Part shown: in pieces, positions 51,001 through 61,119 of the stretch
How positions within the stretch are numbered: the first letter of the stretch is position 1
How the letters are laid out: the number at the start of each line of letters is the position of its first letter
Assembly: GCA_011033025.1 (NCBI GenBank)
Contig: WFMF01000155.1
Coordinates: 1-64,000 of the forward strand
Origin: Beroe forskalii
Taxonomy: Eukaryota > Ctenophora > Nuda > Beroida > Beroidae
DNA: 64,000 bases
Reading direction: 5' to 3'
Notes under the pieces: model-generated
Database searches by the model: none
What the model saw: the letters and a program-made list of their open reading frames with translations, nothing else
Told to the model about the DNA's origin: nothing
Made by a program: the position numbers and the translations under genes

Positions 51001-54000
51001 TCAAGGTGTGATGTGGTGTCACTGCGTGGTGTCAAGGTGTGATGTGGTGTCAAGGTGTGATGTGATGTAAAGGTGTGATGTGGTGTCAAGGTGTGGTGTG
51101 GTGTCAAGGTGTGATATGGTGTCAAGGTGTGATGCAGTGTCAAGGTGTGATGTGGTGTCATAATTTGTGCTACAAAATACTTTCAATTGTGTAATGCGTA
51201 TATTGTACATAAACACATGGTACATTGTATAATACATATATCCAGTTACATCGAAGTGTAACGGTCTTTAATTTTATTACCTATAGCCCGGCTATCTCCA
51301 TTATTCAATCGTGTGAGGCAAAACAGTTGATATTTCTCATGAAGCTTGTACTTTGTACATTATGAGAACCTTTTCTTACCGCAAAACTACAAGCCACATC
51401 TCTAGGAGTTAACTTGGGGATAAAAATCAGCTCCCATGACCCTCATTCTACCAATGTATCATAATGATCATTTCTTATTGTATCATGAAGCTGTAACCTA
51501 GCATGACAGTGCATTGTATGCTGACCATTCACACTGGTCACAGAACACAACATCCAGGTGTTATTTACGATCTTAGCAATTATCAAATCATGGAAATAAT
51601 AATTCCTATGTTACCCCCACCTGGACTATATGTTGGAATGTTCTCAAGAAGGCGTTGTTTCACGGCATCAATTCACCATTCTAATGTGTGATAATGACGT
51701 CACTAGCTACCCGCATGTTATCCGTGATAGAGTGTAATAGATAGCTTCACCAGATGGTTGGGTGGATAACAGGTGTTCATCGTCCCTTACTCGGTTGAAT
51801 GGTGGGGGTTGCTACCAATATGCTGGATGTTCTACCAAACGTGACTCAAGGGCCGTTATACTGAATGAGTGTATTGACGAAGTAAGTCAAAATGTCTGGC
51901 AACCATTTTCTGTACTATTTTATCTTTTTATGATGCGCTTGGGACATTCCGTGATCTTGATCACTATTTCATGGCTAGCATACGAAGATACGAATAAAAC
52001 TTCATTGAGTACATTTGTATAGTAATATATTAGTTGTTCAGTCTATACACTCATACAATATACGCAAGCGTACTGGCAAACTATCATCCACTTCAAAGTT
52101 CAAGTCAAACTGATTGCCTTTGAAGTAATTCATATGACGAAAATAGCAACGTACTATTTATAGATAGCATCATGTGAATTGGTATATATGTTTAGTGTAC
52201 CAACACTGCTATAACTCTCTTTGAGACGTAAGCTTGCACGTATATTGTATGTAATTGTAATAAATTCACATAATAATTATAATAATACCCCTTATATTCA
52301 TATGACACTACGAATTAAGTTAATAACTTAAACTGCACACGTACTGAAGTCCTACAGTGGGTTCAGTGTGTTCCTTGCATGTAAGGTTTGGATATATAAT
52401 GGCTAAAAGTCTAAAACCATATAATATATACCGTAGCAGTGTGCTGACTCCTGACTTGGAGAGAATAGATGAATGAAACTGTGCCCTGCTGATGTGTTCC
52501 ATATTTTTACCCAGAATTGACTAATCCAGGGCTAAACAGATTACAACGAAATTAATCCGTTAATAGCCCGTGACAGAAATCTTAGATCTACTTGTCCAGC
52601 GTGTGAACGGTGCTATTAATTCTGTGAGATTTTGATTGAATGGATTGATTCGCTGGAGGCAAAGGGATCCTAGTTCAAGAGAAGAGTGTTGCTCCTTTTC
52701 ACTGTTTATTGGTCCAATTCAAACATCAGACTTCCTGACCAAGTTTTACAAAAGTATTGTTAGTAGTCCATTGGGCCCCTTAATGTTCACTCCGCCAAAG
52801 CCAATGTAAAAGAAACCGTAATACAGGTGATATGCACATGTCAAGTCACAAGTGTGCACTGTGCACACTTTCATATCATTGATCTTTACTCCTCAGAGTT
52901 TTAGAGGTCCTGATTGTGGGTCTATGTCACAAGTAAAAAGGCAAGGTGTTGTGATGACTTCATAAAACCACGAAGTACGTGAGCCCAGAGACAGTTTGTC
53001 CGGTCTTATCCGGAACATTAATCCGATGACTGTTAATGACGCCTCATTAGCACAATGTCGCATTACCTTATAAGGAATGATTGCACCAGCACCGCCCCGC
53101 CGTGTTTTACTGTGTGTAACACATGTCATTACTCTGTTGATCTGAGATTAGTGTTGTACTTTGAGTGTTTGTCTGAGTGTCTGTTTGTGTGAGTGTGAAC
53201 GTAGTGTTGTTTACTCACTAAGTAATGTGTACTGTAGTGCACCTGATGAGTTGCTGCTCAGTCGGCATAAGCTCCTGTTCACGCCACTGGTGACGATGAT
53301 TTAACACAGTACATTATTAATGTTAACGTGATAAGGCGAGCGGGTATACACGATTTACATACGACATATGTGTGAGTCTGTTCGCCGTTCGGTCATAACC
53401 TGTAACTGAACAGACATACATTATCCATGCTGTAGAGTGATTCCCAGGTTCCAGTCACAATTTAGTAGGGCCAAAGGTGTTTAATATCCAAAATAGCTTG
53501 AAATCACTGTTTTTCCTGCCTTCATCAGTTTTATCAACCATGGCAGTGTAAGGCCCATAATTCGTGTCTTGTGCTACTCCTGCAATCTCAATCTCTCAGT
53601 TCACTGTTCAATGATCTATGCATAAAAGAAGACTTCCAGAACTTGATTAAATCATGAATCAATGTACAGACTTTGAAGTTTCAATCATGTATCTTATGTA
53701 TAAACTAACCATTTTTAACTATGTAACTTACCATTTACATTCAGTTGGGTATTGTCTTGACTCTGGGTTCTAGTTTGAATCTAGATTTAGTGCATATAAA
53801 ACAAAACATACATTCAGCTTCATATTGGTGTAACTGAACGACTTTAGATTGGAAACAACAGTTATAATTTCAATTTAAGGTTGCGTAAGACTTATCTCAT
53901 AGACTAAAGTCTATTTCAAAACGGATTACCTGTTTTAAAGCGCTACAGTTTTTTCTTCCCTGCGCTGTAGGCGTAGGAATTCCTGGAACTCCTGAAACTG

Positions 54001-57000
54001 TAAATTAAACTGTCTGCTGGATGCGTAATAAAGTTACATTGTTTGTTTATTGAATTACACTATCCCACTTATGAATGTAAGTACCTAAATCCCGTGTACA
54101 GTCCGTTTGTTTATTTTAGAAACATAAGGAAGTAAAAAGTTTCATGGCTTCAAAATTTAAATTCAATGAACGACGGCCACTGCAAAGTCGCTTCGTGTAA
54201 GGTTAATATTATTTGCCATCGTACACACTGAGAAGTACAACTGAGCAAACCCTGATTAACCAACTCATATTTCTGTCTTCAATTACATTTGATCTGTTTG
54301 ATCAAATGTAGGTTTGATCTGTTTTTATAGGAAATGTTGGTCAGAACGATTACGTTCAGCAGTAATCAATAGGTACAGGGAATACCAGTATCTTAACGAA
54401 TGTACAGAGATTAGTGGTAGTTCGTCAGGTGCTCCGAGCACCACAATTGTGGTAATGTAATACAAACTTACTGTTCTGTTCTGCCTGTATATTGTGCAAC
54501 GTGTGATATACTGCCTGTAGTGACAACTTCAAGAGTAATTACATAAGTACATAATCTCATGTATATCCTTGCTGTCAGTATATGGAATACTATACGCATT
54601 TACATGTTAACTTGTCAACAAATAGTGCTGAGCTCCAGAAAGCGTGAGAAAATACATCGATAATTAATTTCTCGGGGCCGTTTGTTGGAGTTAATTGCCA
54701 GAATGCAGAAAATGGCGAATTTAATTGGTACTGTGACAAAATTCGTGATTTGTTGTATTTCCTGGAAGGCGCGATGATTTTGATGGTAGCGCGCAATTTG
54801 GTTTATGCGCGTAATTTCGTCTTTTGAATCGCGCCGCGCGCGTAAACGCGCGTGATTTTGGGTTGTTCAAACTGAAGTGTATCCGTTTGCCGCCAACGAT
54901 TACAGATTTAAGATCCGAATGAACTGTGACCAGGTGGCAAATTGCATCTTACGATGAAGAATACCACCAGTAATGCTACCTCACGAGTATTGTGAAAAAT
55001 TGAGCGAAATATTTGCATTCTGAGTCCTTGGAAATATCGCAATTTCGCATCGTTCAAGCATTTTGTATCTATCTTTTTTTTTTTTTGCATGAGCATTTTA
55101 ATAATACATTATCACATATTATCAAAACGATCTCGCATAGAAAATTCAATGGTTCCCTGGTTTGTATCTATCTTATTTGGAACCATCAATTTGTTCCCCC
55201 TTCAGGAGAAGATCATCAGTTCAGTTGATCAGATGCCGTACGGTATCCGTTACATAGCCATGTGTCTGAGAAAAGACCTCAAAGAGAAGTTCCCTGAGTC
55301 CCCAGATGAGGAAATCATGAAGGCAGTCGGTAGGTTTGATTTGTTTTTCAGAGAATTGCGATTCGGAAGTTCGACGTGATCTGTCAAAATGGCTCAATCG
55401 TTTAAAACGTTTTAGATGAATTAATTAACTATATTTATTGGATTGATACTAGTAAAATCCTCATAACACTTATCATGTTCTCTATTTCAGGCAACCTTCT
55501 ATACTACAGATACATGAACCCAGTAATCACAGCCCCCGATTCCTTCGAGATTGTTGACCTCGCGGCTGGGTCAAATCTTAACAACGTCCAACGTAGGAAC
55601 TTGGGTTCTATCGCTAAGATACTGCAACATGCAGCCAGTATTAAAGTATTCGACAGTGATGCCAAGTAAGTGACCAATCACTTATCTTATTATTTTTCAT
55701 ATCAAAATATTAAGCTGGGGTCTCCTCAGTATTCGAACTGGCTGCTTTTAACTGCATTTCAGTAATATATTATACATAATACATATGCTTACTGCTTCTT
55801 GTAACTGAAGAACTTGATGTCCATATCTTCAGATACAATTCCACTTCAACCAAAAGCTGACTATCACCCTTTTCAGGTATTTGGAATCACTCAACTCCTT
55901 CATCAAGACTGCGTACATCAAATTCATGGAATTCTTCGCTACCGCCAGCAACATCGAAGAGATCGAGGATCATTTCAACATGGATGAGTTCAGTGATGTC
56001 ACCATGTTGAATAAGCCCATGATATTCATCTCTCCGAAGGAAATCGCCAGCACGCATCAGCTCCTTCTTGATCATCAGAAAGAGGTCAGCTGTCTTGAAT
56101 CATTACTAGACACTGGACAGGACCTTATTTCCTAAAAACTTGAACTTCCAAGATTTAAATTCGCTACATGAAAACTTTATTAATACGTCTAAAACAGGCT
56201 TAATATCCCAGATAACAACCCCAACTCTCCCCCAGGTGACGGAAGGCGAGGGAGAAGAGGACCCAATTAACGAGGTGCTGGCGACCCTTGGCCCCGTGCC
56301 AGAAAACGACCAGCTTCTGTCAGGGAGTGACAGCACTACGGAGTTCGGGCTCCTCCTCACCAACAAGTGGGAACTGAACATGAGCGACGAGAGCAACATC
56401 CAGGCCCTGTTCAGCAAGACCAAGTACCTGATAGTGGATATGCTCAAGATACAGAAGGGCGAGACGTTCACTGCCATCCTTCACACTCAAGCTAATCTTC
56501 AGCAACAGGTATGAGACAGGGTTCCATCTAGATGATGTAGATGGGGTTGTTGTTAGGATTTCACTTTAATTTTGAAGTTGTTTTCCGAGTTCTGGGACTG
56601 CTACTACAATTATTCTCTCATTAATGGACTTCTTGATGAAATAATTTCAGCTTATTAAGTGTGAAAGTGCATGGCCACACCGGCCAATTATTCAAAGAGT
56701 ACGTAATGTAGTCACGGTTCATGGCTACTATCAGCTTTTTAAATCGAAAATGAATGAACCAATGATTATGCTGCAACGCATAGTTATTAAGTTCTTAGTT
56801 CTGGATGATGTCAGCTTTTTGGTTACAAACAACTTATGGCTATGCTCGTTTTTGGGCAAAAATTTAAAATACTCGCCATTTGCAAATGCGATAATGATAC
56901 CAGTAGAAGGAGGATTATCACATGGTTTATGAATCTGGGGCTTTGTCCGAAAATACTAAAATAATGAAAAATAAAAGTAAATATCATGACTAAGGAGACT

Positions 57001-60000
57001 GGAATTTCGGAACGAGAAAGTATAGTTGATACGAAGGATTGAAACGTCTTAGTATATCAAAGGAAAAAAGACGGATGTTTGGTGATAGAGCTGGACGTTT
57101 AAATGAATTATATCTATGCATTAACTCATCAATATTTATTTTCTTGTAAGATAAAAGTTTTGGCACATCGCTGATGCATGTTAGTCGTATATCGGTAAAT
57201 TTTCAATAGTTTTATGTTCTCGTAGCATGAACTGTATCATTTTATTGTTGGCTGCCTTAAACAATTGAAATTAGGATTCAAAACCGGGTGAACCACATGT
57301 ATAAAGTGACAAAATTCAGGAAAATTGGAGTTTGGAATACTTTTTTGTTACTACAGTTCGTAATTTAATTGCCATGTAGGGTCTTAACTTTTTTACTTGG
57401 GACAACTTCGTTCTAAAACAGTTTGTCTCTTTTTTCTACAGCAATTTCTTTATTTCAGGAACTGTATCGAGCTATTCACAGTAGAAGGGTTGCAGCTGAG
57501 AACGAAAAGACGAGTGAAGATGAGAAGAACAGTAAAACGGCCCTGTTCGACCCTAACGATACGACCATTGAGAAGCTAAAGGAACACATTATCAAGTGAG
57601 GCACATTAGAATCTTTTTTCTGTCACCCCGTCTCCAGGGTTTGATTGAGTGCCAATGCTAGGGATAGGGTTCATCAATTTGTTTCAGACAACTCCTGCCT
57701 CCACCACGAGAGCCAATTCATGTCGCCTGTTCATCTGGTCTCATATATCACAAAACCCTGTCAATGTTACGAGCAATACAAGCGTTACCAGTGGTGTCAA
57801 GAGTCATCAGACCGGGTCGTGTCAACACTGCTGTCAGAGAGTTGCAGTCCTCGATACCAAAATCCTAAATCAGTTGTTGAGTGGGATCATGTTCACAGCG
57901 GATCACATGATAGAGGGAAACATGGACGCTCTAATTAGGTTCGAATATCCAGTACAGTGCTTTGAGAACATGTTTACTACCACAATACTTGTTAATCATC
58001 TAAATGCAGAAGAAATCAGCTTGTAACGAAATCATATAAATGTTCACTGCTCCATCTTATTCCATCATCAAACTTTTCTATCAAGTCTTCCGTAACAACA
58101 ACAGCAATGGAGAATTACACACCATTTGAAGTGTACTTGGAGAACCTTTTCAAGAAAGCTAATCCTTCACACTCTACACTGCTGCAGAATGCTTCCCTCC
58201 ACAATCCTGCCCACTCTTCCCTACTACAGAATACTCCCCTCTACACCACCCCATCCTACAGGACCACCTTCTCTGGACACCTTCCTTACCACTCTACTGC
58301 AGGACATCAACCTCATCTGACTGGTGTTGTCAACAGAAGAGTCTCAACCCACATCCTGACACCACCCTACAGTGCTCGTCCTACTCCTCTGAAACCTGCT
58401 GCTCTGAAACCTGCTGCTCTGAAACCAACTCCCCAACTCCTGGCCCCCCTCCCCTCTCCTGTGATGACATCAACTCCTGCTGAAGTGACGTCACACAGAA
58501 CACTGGGTACAGCTGCTCCTCCACAGTTCTTCTTCCCACCGGACTTCCAGTCTCCTGCAGAACTGATGACACCACCAGGACAGATGACACCACCAGGACA
58601 GATGACACCACCAGACCAGATGACACCACCTGATCATTCTGCTTCCAGTTCCCTCCTCAACAAATTGTTTACTGGAGTCCTCTCACCACCCGACACACCA
58701 ATCCATCCCCTCCTCTGCAAAGTTATTCCTCCTGAACAGTCTACTTTTGGCAAGACTCCACGAGTGAAGCGGAGGAGAACGAAGTTCACACCGACCCAGC
58801 TGGCTGCTCTGGAGAAGGAGTTCGAGGGGTGTAACTACGTCACTATTGAGAGGAGGAAAGTGTTGGCAGCAGAGTTGGGGGTTACTTCAGAGAACGTGAG
58901 GGTCTGGTTCCAGAACAAACGACATCAGAGGAAGAAGATGATGAACAACCAACCTAAAGACGATTGAATATGTGATGTTTTCCAGAGTTGATTATTGTTT
59001 GTATTATACAATTGATGAATTTTATGATATTTGACAAACATTTGTTTGGCTTCTGCCTGATAATTACCTGGTAATTATCGTCCTCCCAGTCTCAAAAACG
59101 CATCTGCGTTTCAGGAATCTTCACATACTGGAGCAGCACAAGCTCGTTACGCCAACTGATGATTATCAGGAGATACTGACCTCCATCGCCAGGGACATCT
59201 GCAATCAGCGCAAATACAGGTGCCTGTGCAATTCCAGATTAAAAGAGAACCTTAGACTGGGCCCATACTTACAAGCATCCTTTCTTTTTAAAATCTGTGA
59301 ACAGTTCCAGATCACGTTAGGATACTGAGCCTTTCTTGAACCTATTCCATGGTCCAGACTATAATGGCCTTTTGATTTGAAATATACCCCGTTCTCTCTC
59401 GCCAGGCAACGAAGGAAACAGGACCTGAAGAAGATGGCAGCGACGGTGGAACGGATGAACAAGAAGAAGAAGTACTACGGGGAAGCAGTGACGTACTACC
59501 AGGAGTACGTTAAGGCGTGTGTTAACAACCTCTCCAAGACCAAGAAGTCGAGCAAGGGAGACAAGCGACAGACTGCCAAGTATTCCGCGCAGAAACTCTA
59601 CGAGAAGGGAGTCCTGGTGGAGATCGAGAAGGTGCCGGTCAGCTCCTTCAAGGCGGTCACGATAGAGTTCTCCACCACGGACCAGATGGGCGTGTTCGAG
59701 GTGTCGGGCAAACTCAGTGGCATGAATATCGACAAGATCAACGTGGACTTCGAGAATCTGTTACAGGTATGTGGGTTTTAAGTGGCTTAAAACACTCTCC
59801 ACAGTCCACTCCTTGCAAGTTTTACATGCATAGATGTAATTTCATCTTCCCAGTCAGTGTATACTGAAATACTCACACGACTGGCTGATCAGGAATTTAT
59901 AGCGTATAATTTCAACTTTTACCATTTGATGACGATCATATTCTGTCTCTTATAAATCTTACCCTGAAAACTTTAAACCTAAAATTATTTACAGTTGCAA

Positions 60001-60102
60001 TATGAGGGTGTATCAACCATGAAGTTTGAGGACTCAGGGGTTGTGGTAAATGTTAATCTTCTCATTTTCTTGCTGAACAAAAAGTTCTACGGAGTAGAGT
60101 AG
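16714..60102 (+). CDS. IQGAP: IQGAP-family scaffold protein, complete gene of 22 exons
   Basis: IQGAP proteins are cortical scaffolds that bind F-actin (CH domain), calmodulin (IQ motifs) and Cdc42/Rac (RasGAP-related domain). Exons read in phase: 16714-18066, 18319-18444, 18682-18798, 18986-19150, 25691-25860, 26432-26489, 29590-29748, 32636-32786, 33197-33300, 39934-40041, 40580-40728, 42038-42112, 47175-47328, 48637-48714, 55206-55329, 55491-55665, 55877-56084, 56236-56508, 57459-57595, 59115-59219, 59406-59766, 59995-60102. All junctions are GT-AG; the total is 4458 nt, about 1485 residues (human IQGAP1 is about 1657). CH domain about residues 55-180, IQGAP repeats about 195-550, WW about 563-592, IQ motifs about 620-712 (RLQSMVRMSIARKR, RIQCLWRGHVVRK, KVQAWVRGYQIRK), GRD about 760-1160 with GNLLYYRYMNP, RasGAP-C about 1255-1400, ending LLIFLLNKKFYGVE. 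Three IQ motifs are clear where vertebrates have four. Two genes are nested in its introns. Confidence 0.96.
21329..22734. repeat. ~402-bp tandem duplication in the foldback loop
   Basis: Copy 1 is 21329-21519 plus 22121-22330; copy 2 is 22332-22734, nearly identical. Copy 1 is interrupted by a 598-bp TIR element. Confidence 0.88.
21523..22120. mobile_element. Harbinger-like MITE, 598 bp, TAA target duplication
   Basis: Ends GGGGCTGCACACACGTGG and CCACGTGTGTGCACCCCC form inverted repeats. TAA flanks it on both sides (21520-21522, 22121-22123); the second tandem copy preserves the empty site (GGAGTAGCGG near 22519). A 3-bp TAA/TTA duplication is typical of PIF/Harbinger. No transposase inside; the interior repeats CACGTGG and TATAAGCCATG palindromes. 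Confidence 0.8.
23888..25445. mobile_element. 1.56-kb AT-rich TIR insertion in the right arm of the intron-4 foldback
   Basis: The ends are GGACACCTTCATGTAAAAGT and its reverse complement. ATA (or TA) is duplicated at the junctions; the empty site is kept in the left arm near 20199 (inverse of CATATAAATAG). Two- or three-bp A/T duplications fit Tc1/mariner or similar. No transposase frame was recognised, so it is probably non-autonomous. Confidence 0.78.
26490..29485. other. IQGAP intron 6: no gene recognised
   Basis: Ordinary AT-rich intron with two copies of the TGACGTCA-cored element (27363, 28960). 27640-27900 is somewhat more GC-rich and could be an old repeat, but no family was identified. 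Confidence 0.5.
27363..27418 (+). repeat. TGACGTCA-cored dispersed element, copy in intron 6
   Basis: Begins TGACGTCATTATCAGGGTT, then GAATGGTGACGTG, and ends near GACGTCACACCACCTATTA. It aligns along about 55 bp with copies at 36547-36599 (minus) and 45384-45439 (plus). Confidence 0.65.
29486..29594 (+). repeat. Threefold repeated 3' splice site before IQGAP exon 7
   Basis: The 49-bp unit, containing CATTTCAG|TGTTTGTGGCGAGGG, occurs with AG at 29490-29491, 29539-29540 and 29588-29589. Only the last AG keeps the frame, because 49 and 98 are not multiples of 3. Confidence 0.92.
30262..30840. repeat. 17-bp satellite, diverged copy in the right arm
   Basis: Units resembling CACTCTGACACCACTT, with many substitutions and spacer changes, in contrast to the uniform left-arm array. 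Confidence 0.9.
33715..33800. repeat. 22-bp tandem repeat, right-arm copy
   Basis: About four units of GCTGGCAAAATGAGGTGCCA-type sequence; counterpart of 665-800. Confidence 0.8.
34166..37492. other. IQGAP intron 9 up to the H1 gene: no gene recognised
   Basis: AT-rich intronic sequence without recognisable coding or repeat structure apart from the dispersed element at 36547-36599. The last ~300 bp would be the 3' UTR of the H1 gene. Confidence 0.5.
36547..36599 (-). repeat. TGACGTCA-cored dispersed element, copy in intron 9
   Basis: On the minus strand it reads TGACGTCATTATGAGGGTT, then GAACGGTGAC, then a second TGACGTCA (36557-36564) and CCGCCTAC. It is the most symmetrical copy, with a CRE-like octamer at both ends. 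Confidence 0.65.
37493..38962 (-). CDS. Linker histone H1-like protein, four exons, nested antisense in IQGAP intron 9
   Basis: Linker histones bind the nucleosome dyad through a winged-helix domain and linker DNA through a Lys-rich tail. Exons on the minus strand: 38962-38851 (ATG start, MTAEEKPEKAIPLPKLVEE), 38675-38583 (GKKRYKGSSVVLILKFILQN), 38403-38329 (KLKVAMKRMHSKGQL, TGTGLTG) and 38118-37493 (RLKLSEEMTKAQKKVKAK to SEESEPDY and stop). Splice phases agree; the total is 906 nt, about 301 residues. The GSS and TGTGxxGxxKL motifs are H1 winged-helix hallmarks. The ~200-residue tail alternates Lys/Ala/Pro stretches with acidic patches (ESDDELDSDEDEGE), which is less usual. Introns suggest a replication-independent, polyadenylated type; a minus-strand AATAAA lies near 37200. 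The + strand frame 37671-38018 is an antisense shadow. Confidence 0.87.
38963..39933. other. 5' flank of H1 and end of IQGAP intron 9
   Basis: Any H1 promoter must lie here on the minus strand. No TATA box or initiator could be named with confidence, and no other gene was seen. Confidence 0.4.
42113..46995. other. IQGAP intron 12: no gene recognised
   Basis: Long AT-rich intron with TGACGTCA elements at 42679 and 45384 and a small ~30-bp tandem repeat near 44875-44945 (CTACCTACAAAGTA). Short frames lack family likeness. Confidence 0.5.
45384..45439 (+). repeat. TGACGTCA-cored dispersed element, copy in intron 12
   Basis: Begins TGACGTCATGATCAGGGTT and ends GATGATGCCGCCTATTTG. A TAGGCGGC just before it pairs with the GCCGCCTA at its end, so this copy can form a hairpin. 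Confidence 0.65.
47003..47207 (+). repeat. Fourfold repeated 3' splice site before IQGAP exon 13
   Basis: A 53-bp unit holds TATTTTCAG|GAGTTTG plus about 33 nt of the exon start. The AGs lie at 47014-47015, 47067-47068, 47120-47121 and 47173-47174. Using any of the first three gives an in-frame TAA (..GTC ATC TAA) after 11 codons, so only the fourth yields protein. Confidence 0.93.
48715..50179. other. First part of IQGAP intron 14: no gene recognised
   Basis: A CT microsatellite lies at 49026-49038 and a GC-rich hairpin-like stretch at 49141-49230 (CCTAGGCCC, GGGGGCC). Nothing else stands out. Confidence 0.45.
50180..51165. repeat. ~1-kb minisatellite in IQGAP intron 14
   Basis: Basic 18-bp unit GTGTGATGTGGTGTCAAG, alternating with a variant containing CACTGCGTGG, so that higher-order blocks recur. 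The minus-strand MTPHHTLTPHHT-type frames here are repeat translation, not genes. Confidence 0.95.
51166..55205. other. Remainder of IQGAP intron 14: no gene recognised
   Basis: AT-rich intron with one TGACGTCA (51695). A short CG-rich patch lies at 54770-54855 (GCGCGCGTAAACGCGCG). No coding signal. Confidence 0.45.
56509..57458. other. IQGAP intron 18: no gene recognised
   Basis: AT-rich intron with no recognisable gene, repeat array or conserved element. Confidence 0.45.
57596..58106. promoter_or_regulatory. 5' flank of the nested homeobox gene
   Basis: The start of intron 19 must hold the promoter and 5' UTR of the homeobox gene if it is transcribed on its own. No TATA box was identified. 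The frame at 57649-58026 shows no family likeness. Confidence 0.3.
58107..58967 (+). CDS. Divergent homeobox transcription factor, single exon nested in IQGAP intron 19
   Basis: The 286-residue intronless frame starts MENYTPFEVYLENLF. The homeodomain is about residues 220-279, with R5, F8, L16, F20, W48, F49, Q50, N51 and R53 in place; helix 3 reads VRVWFQNKRHQRKK. Gln50 and the absence of a three-residue loop insertion fit the ANTP or PRD-like grade, but no named family was recognised; His54 and Gln55 are unusual. The N-terminal 210 residues are rich in Pro, Thr and Ser, with a four-fold TPPGQM/TPPDQM repeat near residue 155 and a three-fold LKPAA-type repeat near residue 95, as in transactivation regions. 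The gene is much more GC-rich than its host intron. It lies on the same strand as IQGAP, between exons 19 and 20, so it needs its own promoter or an internal transcript. No canonical AATAAA was seen just downstream. Confidence 0.93.
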   Translation: MENYTPFEVYLENLFKKANPSHSTLLQNASLHNPAHSSLLQNTPLYTTPSYRTTFSGHLPYHSTAGHQPHLTGVVNRRVSTHILTPPYSARPTPLKPAALKPAALKPTPQLLAPLPSPVMTSTPAEVTSHRTLGTAAPPQFFFPPDFQSPAELMTPPGQMTPPGQMTPPDQMTPPDHSASSSLLNKLFTGVLSPPDTPIHPLLCKVIPPEQSTFGKTPRVKRRRTKFTPTQLAALEKEFEGCNYVTIERRKVLAAELGVTSENVRVWFQNKRHQRKKMMNNQPKDD

Positions 60103-60657
60103 CGACTTTTCATCATTAATCACCCTTTAATATATTGATTAATTAATTAACTAATTATGGAGTTGGTACTGCATGATATTTTTATAGAATTTGTTGACCA
60201 ATCTAGATAGGAAATCACTCCTGTCAACGTAGTTATTTTCATGTGATCTTTTTAATAATATATACATAACTTTGAACGTTAACATTTGAATAATTTCTCT
60301 TGATTTTGGCAATAATATGAAGTGGAGTCAACTTTTAGATCTTTTTCATTAAATTTTAATATGTTTATTGACGGAACAGGGTACAGCAGGTAGCAGCCAA
60401 TGAGCAGCCACAAATTCCCCTACTATACATGTTATATTGTGATCCATTTTTACTTGCCGCATGTTTTCAACTCGTGATATATTATTAATTATTGACTGAG
60501 GTTTACATTGACGAGAGTGAAACTGTCATATTCCAACTGTTCCAAGTTTGATATATACATAGAATGAGAAATGAGTAAAGTAGCTATAATGACAATTTGA
60601 GTTTTGTATTGTAAAATTAATATCTTGTTTTATTTGTTCCATGTGAATGAAGTATGC
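60103..60657 (+). other. IQGAP 3' UTR and downstream flank
   Basis: AT-rich sequence after the stop. No AATAAA was seen; an ATTAAA near 60349 is a possible poly(A) signal. Confidence 0.35.
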
Positions 60658-60661
60658 TTTA

Positions 60662-61079
60662 GCGGTAAATTGAGCGATCCGTCGAGGCCAGTATCGCGCC
60701 AGTATCACGCCAGTATCAGGCCAGTACCACGCCAGTATCGCGCCAGTATCAGGCCTACCTCACGCCGTTATCACGCCAGTAGCACGCCAGTAGCGCACCC
60801 GTAGCACGCCAGTATCGCGCCAGTCGGAACTAACTTTAAGCCAGGACGCCAGTAACACGCCAGTATATGATCTGAAACTGGCGTGCTACTGGCGTCCTGG
60901 CTATAAGTTGGTGTCGACTGGCGTAGTACTGGCGTACCACTGGCGTGCTATTGGCGTGCTACTGGCGCGGTACTGGCGCGATAACGGCGTGAGGTAGGCC
61001 TGATACTGGCACGATACTGGCGTGGTACTGGCCTGATACTGGCGCGATACTGGCCTCGACGGATCGCTCAATTTACCGC
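60662..61079. mobile_element. 418-bp palindromic MITE with TTTA target duplication
   Basis: The ends are GCGGTAAATTGAGCGATCCG and its reverse complement, flanked by TTTA on both sides (60658-60661, 61080-61083). The arms consist of about 11-bp CGCCAGTATC-like units, so the whole element is one long hairpin made of microrepeats. Confidence 0.85.
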
Positions 61080-61119
61080 TTTAGCAGCATAAACATTACT
61101 GATATAATTAAGAGAAGGC

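Noticed and set aside
50318-51237. Minus-strand Thr/His-rich open frames
   Set aside because: Pure translation of the 18-bp minisatellite; several frames are open for the same reason.
57645-58026. Overlapping frames before the homeobox gene
   Set aside because: Two frames open over the same stretch, no recognisable domain, no splice evidence linking them to the homeobox exon.
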